From Pycnococcus provasolii (Eukaryota > Chlorophyta > Pseudoscourfieldiophyceae > Pseudoscourfieldiales > Pycnococcaceae), in the NCBI GenBank assembly GCA_938743325.2, contig OW568887.1, forward strand, positions 1-64,000: a DNA stretch of 64,000 bases, in the 5' to 3' direction. Shown one piece after another: positions 1-10,600 of this stretch (its first letter is position 1; every line of letters starts with the position of its first letter). The notes under the pieces were generated by a model. The model did not search any database. It saw only the letters and a list, made by a program, of their open reading frames with translations, and had not been told where the DNA came from. The position numbers and the translations under genes are program-made.

Positions 1-48
1 CATGCAAAAATGCAAATATGCAGAGGTCCTTCCGAAAGAACCACAACC

Positions 49-355
49 TAACGCTAACCCTAACCCTAACCCTAACCCTAACCCTAACCCTAACCCTAAC
101 CCTAACCCTAACCCTAACCCTAACCCTAACCCTAACCCTAACCCTAACCCTAACCCTAACCCTAACCCTAACCCTAACCCTAACCCTAACCCTAACCCTA
201 ACCCTAACCCTAACCCTACCAATCGTAACCCTAACCCTACCAATGGTAACCCTAACCCTAACCCTAACCCTACCAATCGTAACCCTAACCCTACCAATCG
301 TAACCCTAACCCTAACCCTAACCCTAATGGTAACCCTAACCCTAACCCTAACCCC
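49..355. repeat. Telomeric repeat tract (CCCTAA)n
   Basis: Long run of CCCTAA on the plus strand, so the G-rich TTAGGG strand would run outward from the left end, as expected for a left chromosome terminus. The inner third carries variants (TACCAATCG, TACCAATGG, AATGG inserts) typical of the degenerate proximal part of a telomere. The unit is the 6-base TTAGGG type, not the 7-base TTTAGGG plant type. The first 48 bases of the window, distal to the tract, are not telomeric. Confidence 0.92.
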
Positions 356-542
356 AATTGCCAGGCTGGCAGTGAATGGTGAAAGGTGAATGGTCATTTA
401 CTCATTTTCAGGATCATCTCTCATTTGTTGCTATTGCGGACGCTGCTGGCGCTGCGAGCGGCAACACGACTGCTGAAGTCCCTGAGGCAGACGCATGCTC
501 GCGCGGCGGCCGCCGTGATTCCGCGGTATTACTACGTCGAGG

Positions 543-686
543 ATCATGAATGAACAACATCTTGTCCTATAACCTCAAGGTCAAACCACTCTCCCTTAAG
601 GTCGCATCCCCCCTCCATGTAGGTTTCATGTTCGAAGATGTTGTTACATGGAGCTTACATGAGTCTCACCAACAAGGGTTAGGCAT
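543..686. repeat. Dispersed subtelomeric repeat, copy A
   Basis: About 140 bp that recurs at 22527-22660 in the same orientation with scattered substitutions and small indels (by eye roughly 90 per cent identical). It contains CTCCCTTAAGGTCGCATC and TTGTTACATGGAGCTTAC in both copies. A 67-codon frame lies in this copy but is not supported as a gene. Confidence 0.8.
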
Positions 687-730
687 CGCCCTCTTTGAGT
701 CAAAGACCAAGAAAGCGCGCATGTTTCACA

Positions 731-939
731 ATCTTTTGTCTCATAAGTCATAACTATCTATCTAGGTGTTCGTTTTTACTGTTGCAGCGTGCTGGCAATC
801 AGAATCCATCGCATTATTTACGACGTCATGTCGTCGGCCGCACGCACAATTGGATGTTGGCGCTGTGATCCGCACGTTGAATGCTGCTTTGCAGATAGGG
901 CATCTTTTGTCTCATAACTATCTATCTAGGTGTTCGTTT
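731..939. repeat. Short direct repeat pair
   Basis: The sequence from ATCTTTTGTCTCATAA to CTAGGTGTTCGTTT occurs at 731-775 and again at 902-939. The first copy carries a 7-base slip (AGTCATA). Nothing gene-like was recognised between 687 and 1385 apart from these repeats, two copies of the CCAGGCTGG palindrome near 1129-1167, and a pyrimidine-rich stretch at about 1230-1315. Confidence 0.7.
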
Positions 940-1128
940 GACTCGATTTTTCGCTCAAACGGTCGCCCTTGAGGTGTTACGAGACACTATACAAGCATTT
1001 GTTAGCATCTTCAACCTCTGCATAGTAATGGATAACTTTAAAGTTGTGAAAGAAGCGTAAATCCTTTGAAAACAAATCTTCCAAGATTCAGACTCTCGAA
1101 TAACGATCAATGTAGGATCCCCATTCTA

Positions 1129-1167
1129 ATTGCCAGGCTGGCAAAACCCGAATTGCCAGCCTAGCAA
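1129..1167. repeat. Palindromic TTGCCAGGCTGGCAA motif pair
   Basis: Two near copies of a 15-base palindrome, at 1129-1144 and 1151-1167. The same motif abuts the inner edge of the telomere tract (356-371) and the inner edge of the internal telomere-like tract (23194-23209). A related CCAGGCTGGCAAAACCC lies at 53011-53027. Confidence 0.7.
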
Positions 1168-1385
1168 GCCCTGTAAAAAAGTTGCTTCAACTATTTTTTT
1201 TTTTACAAAAAAAAAAAAAAAACTTCTCCAAGCGCTCCACTCACTCGTCCCAGTCCTCTTCGTCTTCGTCTTCGCGTTCCTCTTCCTTTTCTTTTTCCTC
1301 TTCCACTTCTTCTTTCACAACAGCACGTACAAGGTACTTTCGTTAGCAGGCAGCACCACCGCCACCACCGCCAGCAACAGCCACA

Positions 1386-2099
1386 GTGCCTTTTTTCGCG
1401 CACAACGTGGTGTGCGCGAAAACTGTCACGCCACACGGCTTTCGGGTTGTGACAGGTGTTCTTGGACAACTTCTGAGCTCAAAGTCCTTTTCGCTAAAGA
1501 ACTTAGCAACCCAGTGTCGCAACACACTCAGCACAAAAGTGTATCACCTCTTCGTCAACGGCGACAGTGCCCTGACAGCAACGAGCGGACGTATGCAGCA
1601 GAAGGCGCCCCCGAGGCTCGAAAAAATCGCGAGCGAGGTCGTCGAGTTTCTTGTGGAGCACGGCCACCTACCGAAACGGTCATGCTCCAAAGATGCTCAT
1701 GTCTTGGGCACTTCACCATGGGCTGTTAGGCAGTGTGCCCACACGGATTTTGCTGATGACGTCCAGCACATCGCACAACTCGCTGAGATTCTCATCGCCA
1801 TCGAGGATTGCACGCTAGACGTGTTCCATCATGAATGTGGTACGCACTGGGTTCGCGTGCACTTGCACGCTGGAGACGTGATTGTCCTCGGTGCGCTAAC
1901 CGTGCACCGTGGCACGGAAGGAACGCGCGCCGATGGAACGAAGACAGTACATGATGACATCGAGGGGTGCCGTTTGCACGCGTACACGGAAAGCGTGCCG
2001 CCCAGCCGCCGACGCCGCACGTCTTTGGCGACCACAACTTGCCTTTGGGAACAGTTTGACACAAATTACAAAAAATGTGTAACATTCAAGTACAATTAG
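1386..2099 (+). CDS. Putative 2OG-Fe(II) dioxygenase-like protein
   Basis: A frame of 237 codons. What is seen: a CAHTDF segment (an HxD-type metal-binding motif) and, about 70 residues later, GDVIVLGALTVHRG, which resembles the distal-His strand of 2-oxoglutarate/Fe(II) dioxygenases (phytanoyl or prolyl hydroxylase type). The expected jelly-roll spacing is present. The first 40-60 residues are not conserved-looking, so the true start is uncertain; an overlapping frame from 1130 is less likely. The substrate cannot be inferred. It sits alone in subtelomeric DNA, where such genes are often dispersed or decaying. It could be a fragment of a larger gene. Confidence 0.45.
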   Translation: MPFFAHNVVCAKTVTPHGFRVVTGVLGQLLSSKSFSLKNLATQCRNTLSTKVYHLFVNGDSALTATSGRMQQKAPPRLEKIASEVVEFLVEHGHLPKRSCSKDAHVLGTSPWAVRQCAHTDFADDVQHIAQLAEILIAIEDCTLDVFHHECGTHWVRVHLHAGDVIVLGALTVHRGTEGTRADGTKTVHDDIEGCRLHAYTESVPPSRRRRTSLATTTCLWEQFDTNYKKCVTFKYN

Positions 2100-2419
2100 G
2101 AGATTAAAAAAGAAATGAAATTTGAAGTGTGATAGGTACGCTGACCACGACGACGATGACGTGCGCCGGCTACACGGGTTGCCTTGCTACACCATTTCAC
2201 GTAAGTTCTTTCTTCATCGTGTGTTGAATGTAAAGCATTATAAGTAACATCTGCGGTAGTATCTACAACTGGTTCTGCCATTGTTTGTTCAACTATCTTC
2301 TATGTCATGTTTGGAGGTAATCCTACACTTTGTCCTAATCAAGAGGTTGTGGTTTTGCAAGTGTTTACAAGAGTAATTGCAACTTCAGTTGAAGAATATC
2401 CCACCTAGTTCACTCCCAG

Positions 2420-2692
2420 TCACTTCTTCTCCTCGAGCACGTCGAAGTGATTATTGTTATTGCAAAGCAGCACAGCTGTCTCTTTTCCTTCAGCATTGCC
2501 TAACTCTTCTGATAATAGCGTGGGAGATGCATCACCCGGAAAACGAAACTCGTTAATAACGATGACTCTGACGTTGGGCAAAAAGTGAGATAGGCACGCC
2601 TCCATGAAGGGTTTGGTTGGATAAACCACAACATAAGGTTTGCCATCCGTGCTTTTGCTATCCGCCGCAGTGACGCGAAGGCGGCGGCGCAT
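2420..2692 (-). pseudogene. Possible fragment of an OTU-like or other peptidase domain
   Basis: A 90-codon frame ending in a strand-strand-His pattern (VRVIVINEFRF, then AVLLCNNNNHFDVLEE). This resembles the C-terminal end of OTU-type cysteine peptidase domains, where a hydrophobic strand precedes a His-Phe/Tyr-Asp motif. No catalytic Asp/Cys half is present, so if the reading is right this is only a tail of a domain. The flanks (2100-2419 and 2693-3030) hold no other gene I can support. G-rich TCGGGCA repeats lie at 2733-2767. Confidence 0.25.
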
Positions 2693-2732
2693 CGCCTGGA
2701 TCGTATCAGTCTACTCCTAACCTCAATACGTG

Positions 2733-2806
2733 GTCGGGCAGTCGGGCATGGTCGGGCAGTGGGGCGTTGGTAGCAACAATCGCTCGCCCGACTGCCCGAG
2801 GTTGTC
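2733..2806. repeat. TCGGGCA-rich repeat, left copy
   Basis: Short units of GGTCGGGCAGTCGGGC type, followed by an inverted C-rich copy (CGCCCGACTGCCCGAGG, about 2790-2806), so the segment can fold back. A similar G-rich array occurs at 21755-21812. The two arrays bracket the block of unrecognised genes and the LTR element. Confidence 0.6.
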
Positions 2807-3030
2807 AGGTCTCTCTCTCTACCTCTTCGCGGGTAAGTACTGGGTATTACATACCCTTGGGTAACTAACCAGAATACGTCGTGGGTTCGTAGCCGAACCC
2901 AAGTAGGATTCCCGCCAGCGTAGAGATATTTTCGTCTATGCTACGACTCTCACTTTGAGGAAGACCTCGCATTTCAAAACATGAACCGAACTAGCCCCCA
3001 TCATTCAACCTATAGGTACCAATTGCTAAC

Positions 3031-3882
3031 ATGTCCGCAAGTGAGGAACGCACGTCCCCATGCCCTACACCTGGAGCTGCGCCGAAGCAACGTCTTAGCT
3101 ACGCTGAGGTCGTAGCAGTCACAGCCGTGTGCCCCACGGCGCAGCTTGCAGTCCGTCTTTCCAATGACTACGAAGAGAGTGGTTGTGAAGAGTTAAAGGC
3201 TAATCTCAACATGTTCGAGAAAGAGAAGGCTGCTTGCCCTCCAAGTAAGACCGACAACGCCGCAGCGTGGGAAGCTGGAAAGCAAGCAGTCTCCTACACG
3301 ACGGGTTGTGGCTTAACCACAACATATCACCGTGTGGAGAAGCCACGAGCACTCGTCAGTGGTGCGCTCAGTACGCGATACGCCTCAGTGGTGCGAGGTG
3401 AAAGTAGTGGAAAGGTTGTGGATAGCCACCTACTACTGCAGAACGTGGCGAAAGCGACTGAGCGTCTTGTAACCTGGGCGACAAAAACAGAGTTATCGAA
3501 GACGCAGACTGCGAACACGGGGGCTGCCGCGTCTTATGTGGCGGCGTTCGACGAACCGACGGAAACGCCCGACGCTGTCATTATGGCAATACTAGTGACC
3601 TTGGGGGGGCCGACCGCGCGACACGCGCCGATACCGAGTTTCGACCTTGCGACCGTTTCTGGTCAGTTTGGCCAACGCGAGAAGGACCGAGTAAGAGAGA
3701 GAGCGAGGAAGTCTCTGGAGGAAATCGGAGAGCGGGCGAAGGCGAGCCCTTACCCGTTCGCGCAGGCGATTCAAGTGTTACGCCGGGCAGCGAAGGATGG
3801 CATACTGCAGGTAACGGTGCCTCTGTCACGACGCATTACCGCGTCACAGCGTCACCTTCGACCAAAAAAGGAATGTAACTAA
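3031..3882 (+). CDS. Unrecognised protein, 3' end overlaps the LTR
   Basis: A 283-codon frame with coding-like composition: Ala/Thr-rich N-terminus and a basic amphipathic helix near residues 210-250 (REKDRVRERARKSLEEIGER). No family is recognised. The last residues are encoded by the edge of the LTR at 3874, so the original C-terminus was probably different. The frame may be the 5' part of a gene disrupted by the LTR element, with the frame at 15441-16628 on the other side a candidate for its continuation. There is no sequence evidence that they were one gene beyond position and strand. Confidence 0.45.
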   Translation: MSASEERTSPCPTPGAAPKQRLSYAEVVAVTAVCPTAQLAVRLSNDYEESGCEELKANLNMFEKEKAACPPSKTDNAAAWEAGKQAVSYTTGCGLTTTYHRVEKPRALVSGALSTRYASVVRGESSGKVVDSHLLLQNVAKATERLVTWATKTELSKTQTANTGAAASYVAAFDEPTETPDAVIMAILVTLGGPTARHAPIPSFDLATVSGQFGQREKDRVRERARKSLEEIGERAKASPYPFAQAIQVLRRAAKDGILQVTVPLSRRITASQRHLRPKKECN

Positions 3883-4524
3883 CTCACGTCACCCACTCCA
3901 CGTAATCCTAACACACACACAATCTCCCTCCACACCAACGCCACCACCACCACCCCAGGCGAGCCCACGAGGCTCGACCAGGCGACAACGGACAACCCTA
4001 GTTGTTTTACCACCCTAACTCCACAAGGCCGGAGCCAAGTTACACTTAAAACTCTCTCTCTCTCTCTCTCTCTTCACCGGTCAACAAGCGTACGCCACTC
4101 GTGCGTACACAAAAACGCGTTGACAATGGCAGTAGGGAAACCCACGCTACCAAAGCTCACCACACACACAACCGTGGAGCCACCTTGCAATAGGCAACCT
4201 CCACCCAGGGCCGCCTTGCAACGGGCAACCTCCACCCGGGGCACCTCACCTGTCCACATCACGTGACCTTGCAAGTCCCCAAGAACAGCGGACAAAAATG
4301 ACATTAATGTCATTTTTGTCCGCACTTCACGGGGACCAAGAAAATCCACATTAATGTGGATTTTCTTGCTGATACGTCATCCTGATAACGTATCCCCGAA
4401 TCATCCACACTCACCCATATTTATCTTGAGGGGGCCCAAACCCTCACCAACTCTAGAAGGTTGGAGGCAATTATTCCACACACCACCCACCACGTCACCA
4501 CACCACTGCGCCACCACACCGCCA
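3874..4524 (-). repeat. Left LTR (3' LTR relative to gag-pol)
   Basis: 651 bp, starting TGTAACTAACTC and ending CCGCCA. It is matched by 14789-15439 at a constant offset of 10915. It contains a CT-rich microsatellite near 4051-4073 and two perfect palindromes (4288-4323 and 4337-4368). An AAAAAGGAA purine run precedes it, as it does the right copy. Confidence 0.9.
4288..4368. repeat. Twin perfect palindromes in the left LTR
   Basis: A 36-bp perfect palindrome (4288-4323) and a 32-bp perfect palindrome (4337-4368) lie 13 bp apart. Both are centred on ACATTAATGT but have different arms (GCGGACAAAAATG and CAAGAAAATCC). The right LTR has the same pair at 15203-15238 and 15252-15283. Confidence 0.9.
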
Positions 4525-4683
4525 TGCCGCGCGACAGCTGTCACGACGCATTACCGCGTCACAGCGTCACCTTCGACCCCACCGCCTCGGTTGTGATATC
4601 GCTAGGAATGTCACACCATGTCAGCGCACAACCGAAACCAACTCAGGGTATGGCCACGGTACGCATTCACCACACACATTTGT

Positions 4684-7600
4684 TCAAATCGCTAACGCCA
4701 TTGGCGCTTCTGGGTCGGCCACGAACAGCCACCCCACTTCACTAGACTCTCGTCTCACTAATTGTTTGCGTATAGCCACGGAGGCAAAGATACACAACCA
4801 CGCACATTGCCGCTGACGGCCAACTCTAGGCAAGTTGCTAATCACTGCAACCCTGCCTTCGTCCATCCATTGTTTCAGCATATTTGCTCGAGCTCGGGGC
4901 ATCGTAGCATAATAGCTGTACGACACGTGTACACACACCACCTTGGCAGTTGCCTTCACCATGAGTGGCACCACCAAATCTAAGCAGTCGAACCAAGGGC
5001 TACATACTACTGCCTCGACACCTTGTTTCGCCATGCGTTGCCAAAATACCGGCTGACACGCATTCATGCACAACTCTGCGCCATGCCCAGGGTTCAAGTC
5101 ATTGCTAACTACGCGTACTTCTTGCCCGCTGAGGTATGAAGCCACCGCTTTGGTACCCGCGAACGGATCCAACACCCACTCAAATTTGTCGAGAGCCACA
5201 TGCTCCCACAGCTGTTCGAGTGCACCGGGCACTGTCGTGACGCAAGGCAACGCTCGTGGCGTCTGCATAAGCGCCACCGCCCTCGCCATATTGCTTACCG
5301 TGCGCGCTGAGCATCCGGGCTGGAGCTCTTGCATCAGTTTCGCCAACACCACATTGTCCATCAAAGGTAAGACCTCTTTGGACTTGCACAACATTGTCTC
5401 GTTCTTCCAAGCCAATGCAGCTGCCACGTGACTACCACGCGTGGACCTGAGTCTTGTCACACGAGTATCTTGTTTCACATTATCACTTTTATCTTTGTTC
5501 ACTTCACCACTCGATGGAAGCAAGTACTTGCGTACTTCTGCCTCGTACATCGTTTCTTCATCGCCATCGTCGTACCTGATCCGGAATCGGTACGGCGGGT
5601 GCGCAGTAGCCTCGAAGAGCACCGTGCCTTCATGTTGCTCCTTCACACCAGGTCCCACGTCAAACTCCTTCATGACGCGTCGCCCATGCAGCGCCAAACC
5701 TCGTTCATCTCGCAACCTCGCGGTCACAGTTGGAGGTGGACGATACGCCCCGTCACCAAACGTGCTTGGGGATGGTTGATACCCCAGCATTGAGCATGCC
5801 TCGCACACCCACGTGGTCTGTGGTACGACCTTAAGTGGTGGCGTTACACACCAGATGTGCCACGCCTTCCCACACCCGTCACACACAATCATCTTGCTGT
5901 GTTCCCGGTCACCGTTGCAACCTTGGCACCGCCACGCAGCCCTGAGTAGCGTGCCGTCAACGGTCCCGTCCAGGTCAGGCAAATGGCACGGCGCCATGTT
6001 CACCGCCTGCTCCACGATGGTTGCGCCATCGCGACCTTCCAACACAAACACATCCTCACTGCGTGCCTCCTTGACCCGGAGCACCGTCCTCATTACCTTC
6101 GCTTCCAAACCTTTCGCATGAGCTCGCGCCACATAAACGAAATCACCCACCTCAAACTTCCTGAGCTTACGCCAGTACGTACCGTCGCGTAGCTGAGCGT
6201 ATCGTAACGAATCTCGGTGTTGCGCCACCTTCAAATTCGAATCGATGGTAGCCACCATCTTTTTCATGGCCACCGCACGCTTGAGCAAGCTGACGGCGGT
6301 CGCCTCAGTCGCTCGTTTCGCATCATCTTCCTCCACTCCTTCATAGACCAACTCGTCGGCGAAGGCACCGCCGTGACCAATGGCCAACTGGGGCTCCGTG
6401 CCGTACACCACTTCGAACGGGCTCATACCCGATGACGCTTGCTTACTGCAGCGGTATCCGAGCACCACCCACATCAACAAGACGTCCCAGTCGCGGTGTT
6501 CTTCCGCGTCTACAGTAAGACGTTTCAAAGACTCCTTAACCGTCTGTACTACACGCTCCACTTGGCCATTGGCCTGAGGATGGTTGCGTGACGTTGTCCG
6601 GTGGTCGATGCACGCCTCCCTTAACAATTCCGCAAACTCTCCTCCCACGAACTCTTGTCCGTTGTCCGACGTCACTACGGCTGGAGCACCGTATCGACTC
6701 AAGACATGTTGCAAGAACGCATACGCAACATTAGAGGACGTCCTGTCGGGAGTGGGGACCGCGACAAGTTCTTTGCTGAATGCATCAATGAAGATTAAGA
6801 TGTATTTGTTACCACGTTCAGTCTCATTGAACGGGCCAGCAAAATCAACATGCCACCTGAAGAACAATCCTTGAATTGGCAAGGATTGTAACTCCGTTCC
6901 ACCTGCCTTGCGGTTCGGCCGTGCTTTCGCCAAATCGCAAGCCGCACACTTCCCAACCACTGTAGCCACTTGGCGATACATGCCGGGCCACCAATAATGT
7001 AGCTTGACCAGTTCGTACGTACGCCGTACTCCGAAGTGGCCTGTCTTACGGTGGTACAAGTCAATGACTTCTTCACGCTTGCCTGGCGGAGGCACTTCTC
7101 TTGGTCTCCGGCCGTCAGGCACAAACAAGAGCACCATCTCGCCGTCTCGTTGTTTAGTGGCATACGACCTCATGCGCCTTGCCACTCGGCTGCGCTTTGC
7201 GACGTCGGTAACCGCTCCAGCGCCACCTTTACGCATGGCTAGCATGAGTTCCTCATCCTCCCACGGGTCTGCGCTTGCAGCCGTGGAGGTGACTTCACTT
7301 GCTATTGCCGCCGCAACCTCAGCGTTGTTTTCTTCACGTCTTGGCACGAAGACACGGTACTCCGTGCCCGTCTCATATTGTTGCACCAAGAGTTCTGAGC
7401 CACCATCTATGGCATGGACGAACCTATCCCTCAACTCTTTGGGCCAACCTGGTAACCTTGTTTTGGTTACAGGTTGTTGACTCAAAGTGCGCTTCTCGTG
7501 CTGGCATACGGCCGCAATAGCCTTGCCTTCCTCATCTTGCACTCGACAGCGCGCCCATCGAGCCATGCACTTTCGAGCTGCGGAAACCTCCGGGTTGGCG

Positions 7601-10600
7601 TCCACGTAGCCCAATCCCTTCTTGTCCAGCCGCTCCTTAACTCCTTCTTGGCCGCTAGGCATTGGGTTCCTCAAACACCAATCCCAATTGCAGGTTAAGG
7701 ACGCCACCGCCGCTCCATTGGGACGATTGCCTTGCCACGGCATGACGTTGCGTGACCACAGTTTTGCGGCCACCCCCACTTGCTGTGCTTCGGTGCCGGT
7801 GCTCCTCTCCCATTCATCTCTCGCTTCGCTGACTTCGCGGGCGAGCTGCAACATGTCTCGCATGCTAATCCCGTCAGCCACGTTGCGCGCAACCGCAGCC
7901 ATCTGCCTGGCCGTTGCGTCACCTTTCCTCATGGAGGGTTCTTTGTTTTCTTGGTGTGCGGACGTGCTTCGCTCTGCCACGCTTGTCGTCGCGTCACCTT
8001 CGTCGGCTAAGACAGCCGCAAGGAGGTCCATGCGTTCAACGTTGGTGATTACAGGGCGCCGGTTACAGCCCTCAATCCAACCATCCCACCAATTCCCTCT
8101 CGCATGTCGGGCATGCGTCTCGATTACCACTGCGGCGTTGGCGCTCGCTATTCGCTTCCACCACCGCGTGTCTGCGTCGAGCTCCGCCTCGTCCGCCATC
8201 AAACCAGCCACCACCACTTCGGCGCCACAGGCCACCGCCCGTGTGCGCTCAACGAGTTCCGTGACGTTGGCGTTATTGTCTTGCCACGCTTGGCACCACA
8301 GTTGCTCGACGCCCGAATCAGTGCGTTGCGCCACCCATCCAGGTGGAAGCCTTGCGCGCACGTACTCGTCACGCATCTGCTCTCTCAGCTGGTACGTCTC
8401 CACAGAAACGCACATGTTCACTTGTAGTCCTGACTGCCACGCGGCGTGAACGCCTCGTCCGCACACGCCCGGTCCTTCAACCACCACTACAGGAGAACTC
8501 CATATTGCGTTGCCAACATGATCCGTTGACGGCAACAATTCGCCTCGCACGACATGTTTCAGCCGGCGCCTCCACTCCGTCAGCGGCGTTTCCACCGTCT
8601 CATCTTCTACGGCGTCATTGACCATAGCACACACTTCGTGGCTAACCTTGTCAGCGGGGCTCACGCACACGCTCGCGCGCATGGTGACCCTGAGCGGTGC
8701 TACTGCACCATAAGGTTCGCCCTTAATTAACGCGCCTGCCACTGCGCGCCCCACCTCTTCACCCTTTCCGTTCCCTACCGTACTCGCCATGTCCGGACTG
8801 GGATTGGGAATCGTGACGGGGACTCCGTCAAGATTGAGGTCACTTTGAGTTGCCTTGTTACCTGGGTTACGAGCAACTGCTGTGTACCACTCGGCATACT
8901 CTTCAGGCGTCGCAAGCCTCACTTGTCCGCCCAGGTTGCGTTCCTCCCCGTCATCCAACCTTGCTCCAGAGTTATCTTCCTCCGTTGCCAAGGGGAATCG
9001 CGAGGGCACGTCGGCATTAGCATGCGACGCTCCAGCCCTGTGAATGACCACCAAGTCATATTGTTCCACCATTAATGCCCACCTCGTGTGGTGTGCATTT
9101 TTCTTCTGAGCGGAGTCCATCAACCAAACTAAAGGTTGGTGGTCCGTGATCAACTTGATATGCCTTCCCCAGATGTAGGGGTGAAACGTACGTAACGCCC
9201 ATGTCACAGCGAGCAATTCGCCATAATATGACGGATACTTAGCTTCGTGTACGTTTAGGCTACGCGAGATGCACGCGCACAGCCTCTCCTTTCCGTCCGG
9301 TCCCACTTGAGCTAGCACGGCAGCTATGCCGTACGAACTAAAGTCGGTATAGACGTGAGTCTCCAGCTCATCGTCGAAGTGGAACAACCCTACGCCGGGC
9401 GTTGCCAACTTCTCTTTCAACTCGTCCAACTGGGCTTGGTGCTCGTCGGTCCACGCACCCTTCACCCATACTGCACCTTTCTTGAGCAATGGTCTCATTC
9501 CTTCAATCATCGCTGACGCATTAGGGATGAAAGACCGGTAGTAGGAGATTAGGCCGAGCTGTGACCTTAAGTCACTGGCACTCTCTGGCCTCCCCATACC
9601 TATAATCGCCTTGACCTTGGCCTCATCTGGTGTAACGCCGTTCCCACCCACCTTGTGTCCTAGGAACTCCACAGTCGCCAACCCGAACTTACTCTTGTCT
9701 GGGTGTAACCTCAAACCTGTGGCGTTACACATGGCGAACATACGCTCAAGTGCCTTCAAATGGTCACTCCACTCATCGTGGTGCACACACAGGTCATCTA
9801 TGTAGCAGGTGGTTTCGTTGTCCAATCCCGCCACCGCCAGTTCTCGGTCCATTACCGTTTGGAACTTGGCAGCCGCGTTGACATAACCGAACGTCATCCG
9901 CTCCCATACATAGATTTTGCCCTTCCACCAAAACTGGGTAAGGTGTATGCTACCGGGGTCCATGGGAACCTGGTTGAAACCCTTCCGCAGGTCCACCGCG
10001 GTGATGTACTTCGCCGCTGAAAGGCGCGCGATCTGGTCATCGGCACGGTGCATACCCCGCCTGTCTCTTATGGTAATGGCGTTCACACTCCTCGAGTCCG
10101 CACACACCCTACAATCCGTCCACTCTCCGGTCTTCGCATCTTTCTTAGCTGCGACCGTGGTGTTCATTGCGTGGAGCCCGTACTGGTGCTCTCCCAACTT
10201 ATATTCCCGAATGTACCCCGCGTCCAGAAACGCTTGGTACCATTCATCCACCTTCTCTTGTTCCGCCTTGTTCAACCTCCTCTGGCGTTGGCGGGTTTCA
10301 ACTGACTTGTCCGTTACATCTATCTTGAACGGTCCGTCAACCCCACTGTATCCCGGAATGTCGTCATTGCTCCACGCAAACGCTCCTTTATTCCTGTTCA
10401 ACAGTTCCAACAATTCCACCTTTTTCTCCTCGGTCAATCGTGACGCTACCATCCATCCGTCTCGCGTCTCCACGCTCTCTTCCAGCCCGACGTCACCGTA
10501 TGGTGTCATTGCGTCTATGAGCCGTGCTGGGCGCCTTGGCGCGACTTTTGTCTCGCTCGTCACCGTGCAAACTGCCCACACTTGGCGCTTGACGTGAGCT

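Larger units (their letters stand above)
3823..4578. repeat. 41-bp direct repeat flanking the left LTR
   Basis: A 41-bp sequence beginning CTGTCACGACGCATTACC occurs exactly at 3823-3863, just outside the left LTR, and at 4538-4578, just inside it. It is far too long for a normal 4-6 bp LTR-element target duplication and is not seen at the right LTR. It suggests recombination or template switching at this end. Confidence 0.85.

Noticed and set aside
2-389. Frames encoding Asn-Pro or Leu-Thr repeats
   Set aside because: They are translations of the telomere repeat, open in several frames because the 6-base unit contains no stop in those frames.
4074-4349. A 91-codon protein inside each LTR
   Set aside because: Present only because the LTR is duplicated; it crosses the palindromes and has no protein-like features.
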